From Leptospirales bacterium (GTDB taxonomy: Bacteria > Spirochaetota > Leptospiria > Leptospirales > Leptonemataceae): a DNA stretch of 64,000 nt. The notes under the pieces were generated by a model. That model saw nothing but the letters and a program-made list of their open reading frames with translations. It had not been told where the DNA came from and made no database searches. Made by a program: the position numbers and the translations under genes. The stretch is from positions 1 through 64,000 of the forward strand of contig JAEUSB010000094.1 in NCBI GenBank assembly GCA_016788865.1, written 5' to 3'. Numbering within the stretch: position 1 is the first letter of the stretch; every line of letters starts with the position of its first letter. This document shows positions 54,005 to 63,700 of this stretch, one piece after another.

Positions 54005-55627
54005 ATGGAGACCGGCGTCGAACTACAAAGCATAGTGGACGAACTCAAGAAACCGGCCGAGAAGAAACGAAGCCCCCGCCATAAACTGAAGCTGCGAGGA
54101 TTGCAGCTCTCTGATTTTGAAGACGTTCGGGAGATCATGAATCTAGTTTACGCCGATTTTGGGGGAACCTGGACCCGCGAGGAATTCCAGCAGCAGCTTG
54201 AGCGATTCCCGGAAGGGCAAATCTGCGTAGAAAACAAAGGCAAGGCTGTCGCGGTTGCACTGTCCGTTATCGTGGATTATTCCAAATACGGTGACTCGCA
54301 CAACTACAACCAGATTACCGGAAACGGAACGCTAACAACTCATGATCCAAAGGGACGCACGTTATACGCCGTGGACGTCTTTGTTCATCCTCAATATCAG
54401 GGTCTGCGGCTTGGTCGCAGGCTATACGATGCGCGCAAAGAATTGGCCCGCCGATTGAACTTGAGACGCATCATCGCAGGTGGCTGGCTACCCGGTTACA
54501 AACAGTTCATCCAGAAAATGAGTCCAACTGCTTACATTGACCTGGTCAAAAAAAAGGAACTTTATGATCCGGTTCTTAGTTTCCAGTTATCAAACGATTT
54601 CCATGTCCGCAAGGTCATGGAGAATTACTGGCCAGAAAACAAAGGTGGCTACAACTCCATGGCCACACTCCTGGAATGGATAAACATTGATTATGCAGAA
54701 CCTGAGAAAGTCCCCTTGTTTGCGGAAAAGAAATCCGTTGTGCGAGTTGGCGTAGTTCAATGGCAGATGCGAAAAGTGGAATCACTCCATGAATTGTTAC
54801 AGAATGTTGAATTCTTTGTGGATGCTGTGAGCGGTTACAAGGCGGATTTTGTGGTGTTTCCAGAATTCTTTAACGCAGCTCTCATGGCTCCCTTCAACAA
54901 ACTGATGCCCGGAGATGCAATGCGTCAGCTCTCTACCTTCACGGAACAGATTAGAAACGAGCTACAGCAGATGGCAGTTTCTTATAACGTTAACATCGTT
55001 AGCGGCAGCATGCCAGAGTACAGAGACCACAATCTGTATAACGTGAGCTATCTCTTGCGCAGAGACGGAAGCTTTGAAGAGCAATACAAACTCCACATCA
55101 CCCCTGATGAGTTCAATTATTGGGGTGTGCAGGGTGGCAACCGGCTGAAAGTCCTTGATACGGATATTGGAAAAGTAGGAATCCTCATCTGCTATGATGT
55201 GGAGTTTCCGGAACTACCACGACTACTGGCTGACCAGGGTATGGAGATCTTGTTCGTCCCTTTCTCCACGGATACCAAGAATGCGTATCTGCGAGTGCGC
55301 CATTGCGCGCAAGCTCGAGCGATAGAGAACGAATGCTATGTTGTGATTTCTGGAAACGTCGGCAACCTGCCTAACGTAGAGAACATGGATATTCAGTATG
55401 CCCAGTCAGGTGTCTTCACGCCTTCAGATTTTCTTTTCGCTCAGGATGCTATTGCCGCAGAAGCCGTTCCCAACACTGAATCAACTCTGGTGGTCGACCT
55501 CAACCTGGACTTGCTCAAGCAGGTAAGAACATCTGGCTCGGTTCGCAATATGGCAAATCGTCGGCGAGACCTATATCAGTTGCTCTGGTCCCGGAACGAC
55601 GAACCGGAACTCCCGGCAGAACCTTAG
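54005..55627 (+). CDS. GNAT acetyltransferase fused to carbon-nitrogen hydrolase
   Basis: 540 residues. Residues about 30-200 are a GNAT domain (LQLSDFEDVREIMN, VDVFVHPQYQGLRLGRRLYDA with the acetyl-CoA loop). Residues about 245-520 are a nitrilase-superfamily amidase with the full triad: Glu in VVFPEFF, Lys in QYKLHITPDE and Cys in ILICYDVEFPEL. This fusion occurs in scattered bacteria; substrate unknown. An acetylate-or-deacylate cycle on one amine is possible. The ATG at 54005 is preferred over the TTG just before it. Confidence 0.9.
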   Translation: METGVELQSIVDELKKPAEKKRSPRHKLKLRGLQLSDFEDVREIMNLVYADFGGTWTREEFQQQLERFPEGQICVENKGKAVAVALSVIVDYSKYGDSHNYNQITGNGTLTTHDPKGRTLYAVDVFVHPQYQGLRLGRRLYDARKELARRLNLRRIIAGGWLPGYKQFIQKMSPTAYIDLVKKKELYDPVLSFQLSNDFHVRKVMENYWPENKGGYNSMATLLEWINIDYAEPEKVPLFAEKKSVVRVGVVQWQMRKVESLHELLQNVEFFVDAVSGYKADFVVFPEFFNAALMAPFNKLMPGDAMRQLSTFTEQIRNELQQMAVSYNVNIVSGSMPEYRDHNLYNVSYLLRRDGSFEEQYKLHITPDEFNYWGVQGGNRLKVLDTDIGKVGILICYDVEFPELPRLLADQGMEILFVPFSTDTKNAYLRVRHCAQARAIENECYVVISGNVGNLPNVENMDIQYAQSGVFTPSDFLFAQDAIAAEAVPNTESTLVVDLNLDLLKQVRTSGSVRNMANRRRDLYQLLWSRNDEPELPAEP

Positions 55628-55681
55628 GTCAGCATGCTGAACGGCGCGGCAGCTGGCCCGCTTCCCGATTCCGTGTTCGCA

Positions 55682-58600
55682 TCATTGATCCAGGAGAATC
55701 GATGGGGCTATCAAACGGATGTTCAAAGGCCCTTCATTTGCGCGCCTGAGGCGAATTTGCGCATCAAGATAGCGCCGGTCAATGAAGGGGATCCCGGAAT
55801 TCGAGTCATAATAGTAACGCATGAATTTCACAGCCCATTCTCCGGAGCCGGTATCACAATAGAAGACCCCAGGGGCCGTTGAGGCACGGGTAATAGTAAC
55901 GAGGTCAAGTTCGTATTTTTGCAACGTATCATTGGGTCTCAAGGTTCGACGAGAAACAGACGAAAACCACGATGCATCCGACTTCTCCGCAAGAATTTTT
56001 GGATCCACCACATGCACGACGTTTGAGCGCGTCAGGGACCGGGGGCGCACAGCGATATCTTCCATGCTGAACACGCGCTCGTCCCAGGCGCGGTCACTTG
56101 CTTCCGTTGATTCTGAGGTTCGCTGCCCTTGCAAAGAAATCTCAAAATTGGATGCAAAGTCCGCTTTTATCGGCACCGGCGGTCGCCGAACAAAATCCCG
56201 AAGTGCAGGAACCACAAAAATCCTATCGCCAGGTTCAACAAAAATCGGCGCCAGCAACAAGTTCGAAGGCAAATACAGGTACGCGACCTGGTTCAGTTTG
56301 GTATTCACCATTCCCCTGAATGCTCTTGCCAGGTCACGATCCGCACCACGCTCCCGAGCATGAACGGAACGGATAATGCCAGAACGCAGCTCTCGCACAG
56401 TCTGATCCCATTGATCATAATTTACTTTTCCATTCTGAATCCGAATGCGGTGAACGGTATTCTCAGCGTCCACAATGCCTACGAAAGTCTGCCCTCGGGG
56501 AAGAGACTTGGTCAGTTGCTCTGTTACATTAACGAATCTCACAGCTCCACGACCATGCTCTGCATCGCTTTGAAGAGCAGAAACGTCCAATCCCAGCGTG
56601 TAATTCTTCTCCGCAATTGCTCTCGATTTCAGTGCCTCCAGGCCCAGAACAAAAAAGGGTCGAGCAGCCGGATCTGCCTTCACGATCTGAAAGGAAGTGG
56701 TCAAGAAAGCCTGGATTGCTTCCTGCGAATTTGAAGTCGGAAAGGCCGCCCGAATCTTTGTAAGCGAACTCTCAGGCAGCGTTTTTGCAATGTCTGCGGC
56801 ATCTGAGAAAGACACCGAGCCGCGAAAGAATGAAAGGGCCAGAGCCAGTTCCGCTTCGTGCCGCTTGCGAGTAGGATCCGGAATGGCCTTTTCCCCTAGC
56901 TCCCGGGCCAGAGTATAGAACCGGCCTGCGACCGAAATGTCACCGAATGCCAGATAACGTTGGCCGGCCAGAATGGCCAGGTTTGCTGCGCGCTCCGGCG
57001 ATCGCTTTGCTTCCGAATCAATCACTTCGCGAATGAGCCTTGCCGTAACATAGCCCGGATCCGCATCAGACGCTTCCAGATAGAGATGCAGTAACAATGA
57101 ATTCAGTAACGGGTGCAACTGCTCAGGATTGAGATCCTCGCGCAACTCCGGGGCAGAGAGGATCTCGCCGCGTTTGAGCCGCGCTACATACCCGCCCAGC
57201 GTGCGAACATCAAACTCGTACTCGCCGCCGAAGAAATCAAACGAATCGTCAGGGGTATGTCCGTTTGCAAGGGCTTCGCTTGCGCGTACTCGACGCTGCA
57301 GTACTGTTCGCTGCGGTTGTGGCTGCACTGCAGCAATGCTCATTGCCTCCTCATGGAAGCCACGGCGCAAAAGCAAACCAACCACGCTCTCACCGATCTC
57401 TGCGTCCTGAAGATCAGACTTAAGAGCCGCGAATTCTTCCTGGAAGAGATTGCCCTGAAAGTGATCGCCTGCTTTATCGCCTTCAAGATGCTTCAAGAAA
57501 GTGACAAGCCTAACTCGTCTCTTGACTTCAGTTTCTCGGCCGGGCAATTCCGAGGCCCAGGATTTCGCCGTCGCCTCTGCCTCAGCATATTTGCCAAGGC
57601 GAAACTGGGCCCGAAAATATTCCTGATATACAGTGGCGCGGGATTCCGATGCCATCTTGCGCTCAAGCAGAGCAGCGAACATCTCCTCGCCAGCGGTTGA
57701 ATTATCCAGCATCCTCACACCTGCTGATCGAATCCGGGCGTCAAGGTAGCCTGGCTCGTCACCCAGCGTGGCCGACAGCGACGAGGCCAAACGGTATGAT
57801 TCGGCAGCGCCGTTGTAATCGCGCAATCGCTCTTTTCTCCTGGCCTCCCCAAGAGCCGTGACACGTCGCTGCTTGACCGCATTCTGAACAGACGTTATGC
57901 GATATCCGGACGAACCAAACACGCGATAGCCTCTACTCGTCAGTCGCGCTTCACCGGGCCGGGGTAAGTTTTCATTCGCCGAAGGTAGCGGAACCATAAA
58001 AGCGCTAACTGCACCGGCTCGGAATCCTTCATAGGCAATCATGTCCTTAAAGGCGCGAGCGCTTGCGGGTTGGTCGACTGTTACGGCCAGTGCCACGTTT
58101 CTTGGAGCACGCAAGAATGCCCGGGCGTCAAACCGACCTTTCTCCACTGCAAAGAAGTCATCCGCGAAATCCCCTTCCAGACGCAGAACATCCGTGGGCA
58201 AGAGGGGGCCCACGTCCGATGCATTGAATTGATTCAGCACGGGATCTACCTCTGAGTAACCGATCAATCGATCAGCCAGGCGCGTCACGAAAACCGGAGC
58301 CGGAACATCCGGACGGATTGCAGTCATTATGGATTCAATCTGAGTTTCATACATGGTCGCATCAACAATGACAAAGAAGTCAGTTACCGAATAACGCGGG
58401 AGTTTTTGCAGAAGTTTTGCGAGCGCCTCTGCAGGTGTTCCAGGTTCCCGCAGGAATTGAAACTGCGGTGTAAATGCAAAAGCATTCAAGTAGCCATTGC
58501 TATAGAACAAACGGACCACCCACTGACCCGGCTTAAGCCGTGGTACGGTTGTGTAGCTTCCGGCGAACGCTTCGTGGAGGGGAACATTGCTCACAAGGTT

Positions 58601-61600
58601 TTCTCTGACGCTTTCGAGGGTCTGCAATGCTCGCAGGCGCTCAGCTCGAGTGGCGCTTGAATCCACCCGAGAAAACCGCTGCGATTGTTCCCGCTCAAGA
58701 AGCATCTTGACATTCATATTCGCGTTTCTGAACTTTTCAAAAGCTTCTAACTGCGCTTCGTTTTGAAATGCTATAGGATACTTAAGATATTGGTCCTCGA
58801 GCTGCGCCGCCCACCCCGCTTCAAGTATTTCAAGAGCCTGAATTGGATTGCCTTGACTGGCGAAAAAGTCTGCAGCTGTGGCGTAGAAATCACTAACGGA
58901 AGCTATTCCGCGCCTAACAGTCGGGTTAGCTTTTAACAATTGCGCTGCCTCAAGGAACTGTGTGCGCGCCAGAACCAGGTCCCCCGGCGAACCACGTTCG
59001 CGATAATGCTCCAGTGCGGTCTTTGCGTACATGAAGCGCGCAAACCACTCCTCATGTAATAGCGAAAACTCTTCTAGCTCATCCACCAGAAGGCCCAGGA
59101 TCGAAATGACCTGATCTGTCTTTCCAAGTCGTGACAATACTACAACGCGATTCAAGCGGGCGCGAAAGTACCCGCGACCGGCCGGCTCGCCACCCTGACT
59201 GGCAATGATGCTGTCATAGAGGGATAGCGCCTTTTGCAAATCCGCGCGCGCACTTTCCAGGTCGCTGTCAGTCCTGGCCGTCCGGTCCAGATAATCCCCA
59301 CGATAGAAATACAAATTTGCTTCTATCGTGACAAAGTCCTGGAGACGCCGATTCAACTGGGATTGCAATATCGGCTCATCGGTTGCTTCATCGTAGGTAA
59401 ACGCTGGATCCTCTGTTTGCTTCTGGGCAATGTATTCGTCGCGCGCGGCATCGCGATAAACAGATCTGAATTCATCAAGACGCGCCAGCCCCTCAGCAAC
59501 CCGGGCCATCGGGCTCTTTTCCGGATTATGCTCAAAGAGAGCAAAGGTCGCATGGTACCGATTCATGACATTCCGTCTCGCCTGATCAAGGAAACCGCGT
59601 GAGCGCGCGTTCTCAGCAGCCTCGGCGAATAACGTTTCTGCTTTATCAAAATGGCCGGAATTAAATTCTTCAAAGGCCATTTGATTATCTGCGGTAACCA
59701 GCCCCATTCTCCCCAGCTTGACGTCCCCGTCTTTACCCGAGAAAATGCTTCGGCGTTCTTCCAGGAGGGCCAGCGCTGCACTCCGATCTCCGGCAAGGAT
59801 ACGATTTTCGAGGAGTATACCCAGCGAGAGCTCGTATTGCCTGAGCGGAGCCAGACCGAATGGATTTCTACCGTCACCGATCACGGAAAAGTCCTCACCG
59901 TACGGAAGCAGGCAGCCCAGCAAACGGCCGCCCAGCGACTGAGGTTGATAGCGATCATCTGCTCGGCCAAGACCCAGGTCCTGACTCATTTTTGCAGCTG
60001 TTCTTGCATTCCTGTCAGAGCCCTCAATGCGGCTCTGGTTTTGTCGCGCCAGCGCCAGAAAATTCAATATTCCAATCCGCAGCGGCGAGTCAACTTCCGT
60101 CATCTTTTCCACGGTTTGGTCTGCAAGTTCGTAAGCCCGGGAGGCTTCCGCATAACGTCCCGATTCCGCCAATGACAGTCCATACAGACCGGCGATCACA
60201 GAAACCTTCAGCCGTGCTGCGTCGAGGGCCTCCTGGGCCTGTTCCACCTGCACACGAAGGCGACCAACGCTTTCGGGCCGTTCATTCCCGTCCGCCAGCC
60301 GAAACTTCAAGCTCTCAACCCGGGCCTCGGAAGGCTTCAGCTCAAACGTTAGATACATATCCATGGCACGCCGGAGATCCCTTGAGGCATTGCCAGTCTG
60401 ACCTTCGTAGTAGTATGCCCTTCCACGATTGAAATAGAAAAGGCCTTCGCGTGTCCTATCCGGAGATACAGGGTTGGCGCCCCTGAGATCTTCGTACTGG
60501 TTGTAGTGATCAATTGCCTTCTTAAAGTTAAGCAACTGGAAATAGTTGTTCGCAAGATTCAGGTTCAGATCAGGAAGCGCGAGTTCTTTAGGCTTAGTCG
60601 CTGATATGAGCTGAATCGCCTGGCGATACAGTTCCACATTTGATTCGTAAAGACGATCCGGAAAGTATGCGCGGTAAATATCGATGAAATACTGGCCATC
60701 TGTTGACCTGGCGGCCGGTGTTCTAGTGGCGAAGTTTACAATCTGCTCCAGTAGACTCTCGGGGCGCGCAATTGTGCGTGCCCGCCGATCGTCAATGAAT
60801 TGATACAGCCAACCCAGCAGGAGATAGGCATCTGCATTCTCTGGCTCAACATATAGAATGTATTGCAGCAAGTATTCCGCGGTTTTCAGATCGCGCAGAG
60901 TATCCTGCTTTTTCTCTCGCCGAAGATCCTCGGCTACCGTGACACCCTCTTCCATGATTCTTGTATAGAAGGCCTCTCTCTCCACCGATTTCTGCGTCAG
61001 CGCGTACGCGTATCCATACACAAAGCTGAGCTCTCCGGCCCGCCGGGCTTCTGTCGCCGCAAACTTATAGCCGTGCACAACTTCGTTGAAAGCCGTGGCG
61101 TCGAAAGGATCGCCTTCCTGAAAGAGATTGATTACGTTCTTGGGATCAAGGAGGGCAAACTTTCTTCTGTCCCCTTCAATCCTTGTACGGTTTCTCTCCA
61201 TGGCTATGTCGATTTTCAATCGATGGTACTCTACAGATTTCTCTGCATGGAAACTCTCGAAGAGATTTACCCGCTTCATGTTATAGAATAGAATGTTTAG
61301 AATATTTACATTCGCGTAAGCAACCACATACAACAGGTCAGCCGCATCCCTGGCGTCGTCGAGGGGCATACCGTCGCTATTTTCGCCCACGAAATATCCA
61401 GCGTTTCGTTTACAGAACGATGCATAACTGGCCAGGTACTCGGGTTTTCCCAGACTCGCTATCAAGGAGCCTGCGCGACTGCCCTGCTGACAAAAATCGT
61501 GCAACACTTCGAGATCTGAGGCATTCAGAAATACGGGCTTCTGGCGCGCATTCAAGATCAATTGCGCGGGGGTTCCTTCAAGCGTTCGGGTGAGCAAGTT

Positions 61601-63700
61601 GCGAGAGATGATTGCGTCTGCCTCTTCCACTAGATGCGCTATCGATCTTGCAGATCGCAGTGAGCGCTGGATAGACTTGTCCGATTGATCCAGGATCTCT
61701 CGGTATTCTTCGAGTCCTACTTTCACACCCGAGCCAGGACGATAGGCGCCACCGTAACGCAGTCGCGCGTCGTACGCGCCTTCGTAATCCCGCTTCCGCT
61801 CCAGGATATAAGCGAGGAGCTGCAAATTTCTGACGTACATGCCCGAATCTTGCGGGAATGTTCCCTGCAATGAATTCACGATCGTAAGCGCTTCAGAGTC
61901 CTGACCCTTTGTAAAAAGCGCATGCGCCTTAAGAAATTGCAGCGTTCCCCGAATCATGTCAGGGAGGTCGTTGCGAGCCAGCTGGGACTCTAGCATCGAC
62001 ATGCGCTCGCTCTCCTCAACAAGCTCGTAATAGTCTACAATCTCCGCCAGCAGCTTGTCGCGTCGCTCAATTGAAGGTTTATTTGCAAGTTCCTCCAGAA
62101 ACACTTTTGGGACTTCGCCCGACGTCTCAAGAGCAATCACACCTTCGCGAAACCGGGTCCGTTGCCGACGAAAATAGTCCGGGAACTCGGAATTCAAAGT
62201 TGTCAGAGTTTCAAGCGCCTCTTCCTCTTTGCCTTCTGCTTCAAGCGCATTGCTCAGCTCTTCAAGCGCACCCGCACGGAACAGATCCTTTTCAGGCGAG
62301 GTCTTCTTCTCAAGGCTCTCAAGAAATTTCTCGATGAATTCTGGCTTGTTCTTTCGCGTGGGTTCGGCCAGCTTCCACAGGAAGTCTACAAACTCATTGC
62401 GCCTCCTGGCCTCATCAATCTCTCGCTCTACGGCTGGCCTTTCCGATTGCGAACTTACCGTCAGGCGCTCTTGCAGAGAGCGACCCTCAATCAGTAGATA
62501 TTCACGTGTATTGCCAAAGAATCGAGTCAAAGCATCAAGCGACAGTAGCTTCTTGCCCCGGTTGCTTCCAAATTTTGCAGCGTAGTCAAGTTGTTCATCA
62601 ATCGTGCTCTGAAGCGGTATGATGCCTTCGGGTTTCAGAAAATAGATGTTAATATTTTGAAATGATTCAGATGAGTACAGCACCGAACCACCTAGAAACA
62701 CCGAGAAAGAGAGTCCGTGCAACGCAGCACTGGCATCGAGCAAACGCGCTTCACGACTATTGGGCAGAACTGAAACGGAATACACGCCAGAGTAATCACG
62801 CGCATCGAGCTGACCGTTTGCATTTGTATCTTCGCGTATGCTCTGATAGTAGACGATTGTACCATCCGGAGACAGGGCCGGATACTGCAGCATTCCCATT
62901 TGCGGATGAGGTTTGATTTCTGTTTCTTGCATGGTCCGGAGGTCCAGCACCATGAGTCGGGATTCCTGCTGATTGCCGTTGAACGAATAGCCCACGTACA
63001 CAAGCTTAGACTGATCGAGAGACAGAGCCGGTTGCGCGGCACCGTTTCGCGTCAGGATCTGCAGATCGTCTTTTGCTTTGATACCTTGAAGACGAACCCG
63101 CCAGACATTGAAGGCACCTCTGGTACAACGATCAGAAACAAAGTAGAGGTAGGAGCCATCGGTTGAAAACACCGGATCAGTTTCTGCGAATTTGCCCTGG
63201 CAGATGGCCGGCATCTTTGACGCCAGTTCGGCGATTTCTTCGGATAGGTTCGCGGAGTCGTCCCAGAGATTCGGAGGATTGACTCCCGTGAGGCTCGCCT
63301 TGATGATATCGTTTGGCTTGATTGCAACAATACGCAGATTTCCGCTGGGCCCAACGTCATGGGACACGTACGCAAGCTTATCGCCCGCAAGCGGAATGGC
63401 GGGCTTTTCTTGTTCGGCTGGATGTCGCACTATTGGAAATGCTACGGTGGTTTTTAAGTCCCGCAGCCAGATATCCGACGACCCGTCCCGACTGGACTGG
63501 AAGAACAGAATGCTGTCTCTAGACGCCACCGGATGAAGGTTTGCGCCCCGCTGAATTGTCAGAGGAATGCTTCGACCAGGTGTTAACGTGGCCAGCCGTG
63601 CAAGGTTCGCGTAGTCAAACTCCGGAGGATCGACGGTTGGAATCCCCTTACAGTAGAAGGTTGAGGCCAAAGCCAGGATAAGAGCGGACTGTTTTCTCAT
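55682..63700 (-). CDS. Giant TolB-like/TPR protein with two CHAT-like segments, predicted lipoprotein
   Basis: 2,672 residues. Start at MRKQSALILALASTFYC, a plausible lipoprotein signal with a loose lipobox; its ATG overlaps the upstream TGA. Residues about 45-370 form PD40/TolB-like propeller blades (SRDGSSDIWLRDL, STDGSYLYFVSDR, SPDGTIVYYQS) with a calcium-loop-like DTNANGQLD near 290. Residues 470-1700 and 1940-2340 are helical TPR-like repeats. About 1720-1925 and 2400-2672 resemble CHAT caspase-fold domains (LYLPSNLLLAPIF, VVHVVDP), but the expected catalytic Cys segments read AVTVDQPAS and TITRASTAPG. It is probably a surface or periplasmic scaffold. Confidence 0.78.
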   Translation of the reverse strand: MRKQSALILALASTFYCKGIPTVDPPEFDYANLARLATLTPGRSIPLTIQRGANLHPVASRDSILFFQSSRDGSSDIWLRDLKTTVAFPIVRHPAEQEKPAIPLAGDKLAYVSHDVGPSGNLRIVAIKPNDIIKASLTGVNPPNLWDDSANLSEEIAELASKMPAICQGKFAETDPVFSTDGSYLYFVSDRCTRGAFNVWRVRLQGIKAKDDLQILTRNGAAQPALSLDQSKLVYVGYSFNGNQQESRLMVLDLRTMQETEIKPHPQMGMLQYPALSPDGTIVYYQSIREDTNANGQLDARDYSGVYSVSVLPNSREARLLDASAALHGLSFSVFLGGSVLYSSESFQNINIYFLKPEGIIPLQSTIDEQLDYAAKFGSNRGKKLLSLDALTRFFGNTREYLLIEGRSLQERLTVSSQSERPAVEREIDEARRRNEFVDFLWKLAEPTRKNKPEFIEKFLESLEKKTSPEKDLFRAGALEELSNALEAEGKEEEALETLTTLNSEFPDYFRRQRTRFREGVIALETSGEVPKVFLEELANKPSIERRDKLLAEIVDYYELVEESERMSMLESQLARNDLPDMIRGTLQFLKAHALFTKGQDSEALTIVNSLQGTFPQDSGMYVRNLQLLAYILERKRDYEGAYDARLRYGGAYRPGSGVKVGLEEYREILDQSDKSIQRSLRSARSIAHLVEEADAIISRNLLTRTLEGTPAQLILNARQKPVFLNASDLEVLHDFCQQGSRAGSLIASLGKPEYLASYASFCKRNAGYFVGENSDGMPLDDARDAADLLYVVAYANVNILNILFYNMKRVNLFESFHAEKSVEYHRLKIDIAMERNRTRIEGDRRKFALLDPKNVINLFQEGDPFDATAFNEVVHGYKFAATEARRAGELSFVYGYAYALTQKSVEREAFYTRIMEEGVTVAEDLRREKKQDTLRDLKTAEYLLQYILYVEPENADAYLLLGWLYQFIDDRRARTIARPESLLEQIVNFATRTPAARSTDGQYFIDIYRAYFPDRLYESNVELYRQAIQLISATKPKELALPDLNLNLANNYFQLLNFKKAIDHYNQYEDLRGANPVSPDRTREGLFYFNRGRAYYYEGQTGNASRDLRRAMDMYLTFELKPSEARVESLKFRLADGNERPESVGRLRVQVEQAQEALDAARLKVSVIAGLYGLSLAESGRYAEASRAYELADQTVEKMTEVDSPLRIGILNFLALARQNQSRIEGSDRNARTAAKMSQDLGLGRADDRYQPQSLGGRLLGCLLPYGEDFSVIGDGRNPFGLAPLRQYELSLGILLENRILAGDRSAALALLEERRSIFSGKDGDVKLGRMGLVTADNQMAFEEFNSGHFDKAETLFAEAAENARSRGFLDQARRNVMNRYHATFALFEHNPEKSPMARVAEGLARLDEFRSVYRDAARDEYIAQKQTEDPAFTYDEATDEPILQSQLNRRLQDFVTIEANLYFYRGDYLDRTARTDSDLESARADLQKALSLYDSIIASQGGEPAGRGYFRARLNRVVVLSRLGKTDQVISILGLLVDELEEFSLLHEEWFARFMYAKTALEHYRERGSPGDLVLARTQFLEAAQLLKANPTVRRGIASVSDFYATAADFFASQGNPIQALEILEAGWAAQLEDQYLKYPIAFQNEAQLEAFEKFRNANMNVKMLLEREQSQRFSRVDSSATRAERLRALQTLESVRENLVSNVPLHEAFAGSYTTVPRLKPGQWVVRLFYSNGYLNAFAFTPQFQFLREPGTPAEALAKLLQKLPRYSVTDFFVIVDATMYETQIESIMTAIRPDVPAPVFVTRLADRLIGYSEVDPVLNQFNASDVGPLLPTDVLRLEGDFADDFFAVEKGRFDARAFLRAPRNVALAVTVDQPASARAFKDMIAYEGFRAGAVSAFMVPLPSANENLPRPGEARLTSRGYRVFGSSGYRITSVQNAVKQRRVTALGEARRKERLRDYNGAAESYRLASSLSATLGDEPGYLDARIRSAGVRMLDNSTAGEEMFAALLERKMASESRATVYQEYFRAQFRLGKYAEAEATAKSWASELPGRETEVKRRVRLVTFLKHLEGDKAGDHFQGNLFQEEFAALKSDLQDAEIGESVVGLLLRRGFHEEAMSIAAVQPQPQRTVLQRRVRASEALANGHTPDDSFDFFGGEYEFDVRTLGGYVARLKRGEILSAPELREDLNPEQLHPLLNSLLLHLYLEASDADPGYVTARLIREVIDSEAKRSPERAANLAILAGQRYLAFGDISVAGRFYTLARELGEKAIPDPTRKRHEAELALALSFFRGSVSFSDAADIAKTLPESSLTKIRAAFPTSNSQEAIQAFLTTSFQIVKADPAARPFFVLGLEALKSRAIAEKNYTLGLDVSALQSDAEHGRGAVRFVNVTEQLTKSLPRGQTFVGIVDAENTVHRIRIQNGKVNYDQWDQTVRELRSGIIRSVHARERGADRDLARAFRGMVNTKLNQVAYLYLPSNLLLAPIFVEPGDRIFVVPALRDFVRRPPVPIKADFASNFEISLQGQRTSESTEASDRAWDERVFSMEDIAVRPRSLTRSNVVHVVDPKILAEKSDASWFSSVSRRTLRPNDTLQKYELDLVTITRASTAPGVFYCDTGSGEWAVKFMRYYYDSNSGIPFIDRRYLDAQIRLRRANEGPLNIRLIAPSILLDQ

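Noticed and set aside
55634..55882. Plus-strand 82-codon ORF after the GNAT-nitrilase gene
   Set aside because: Lies almost wholly antisense to the coding end of the giant lipoprotein gene and has no recognisable features.
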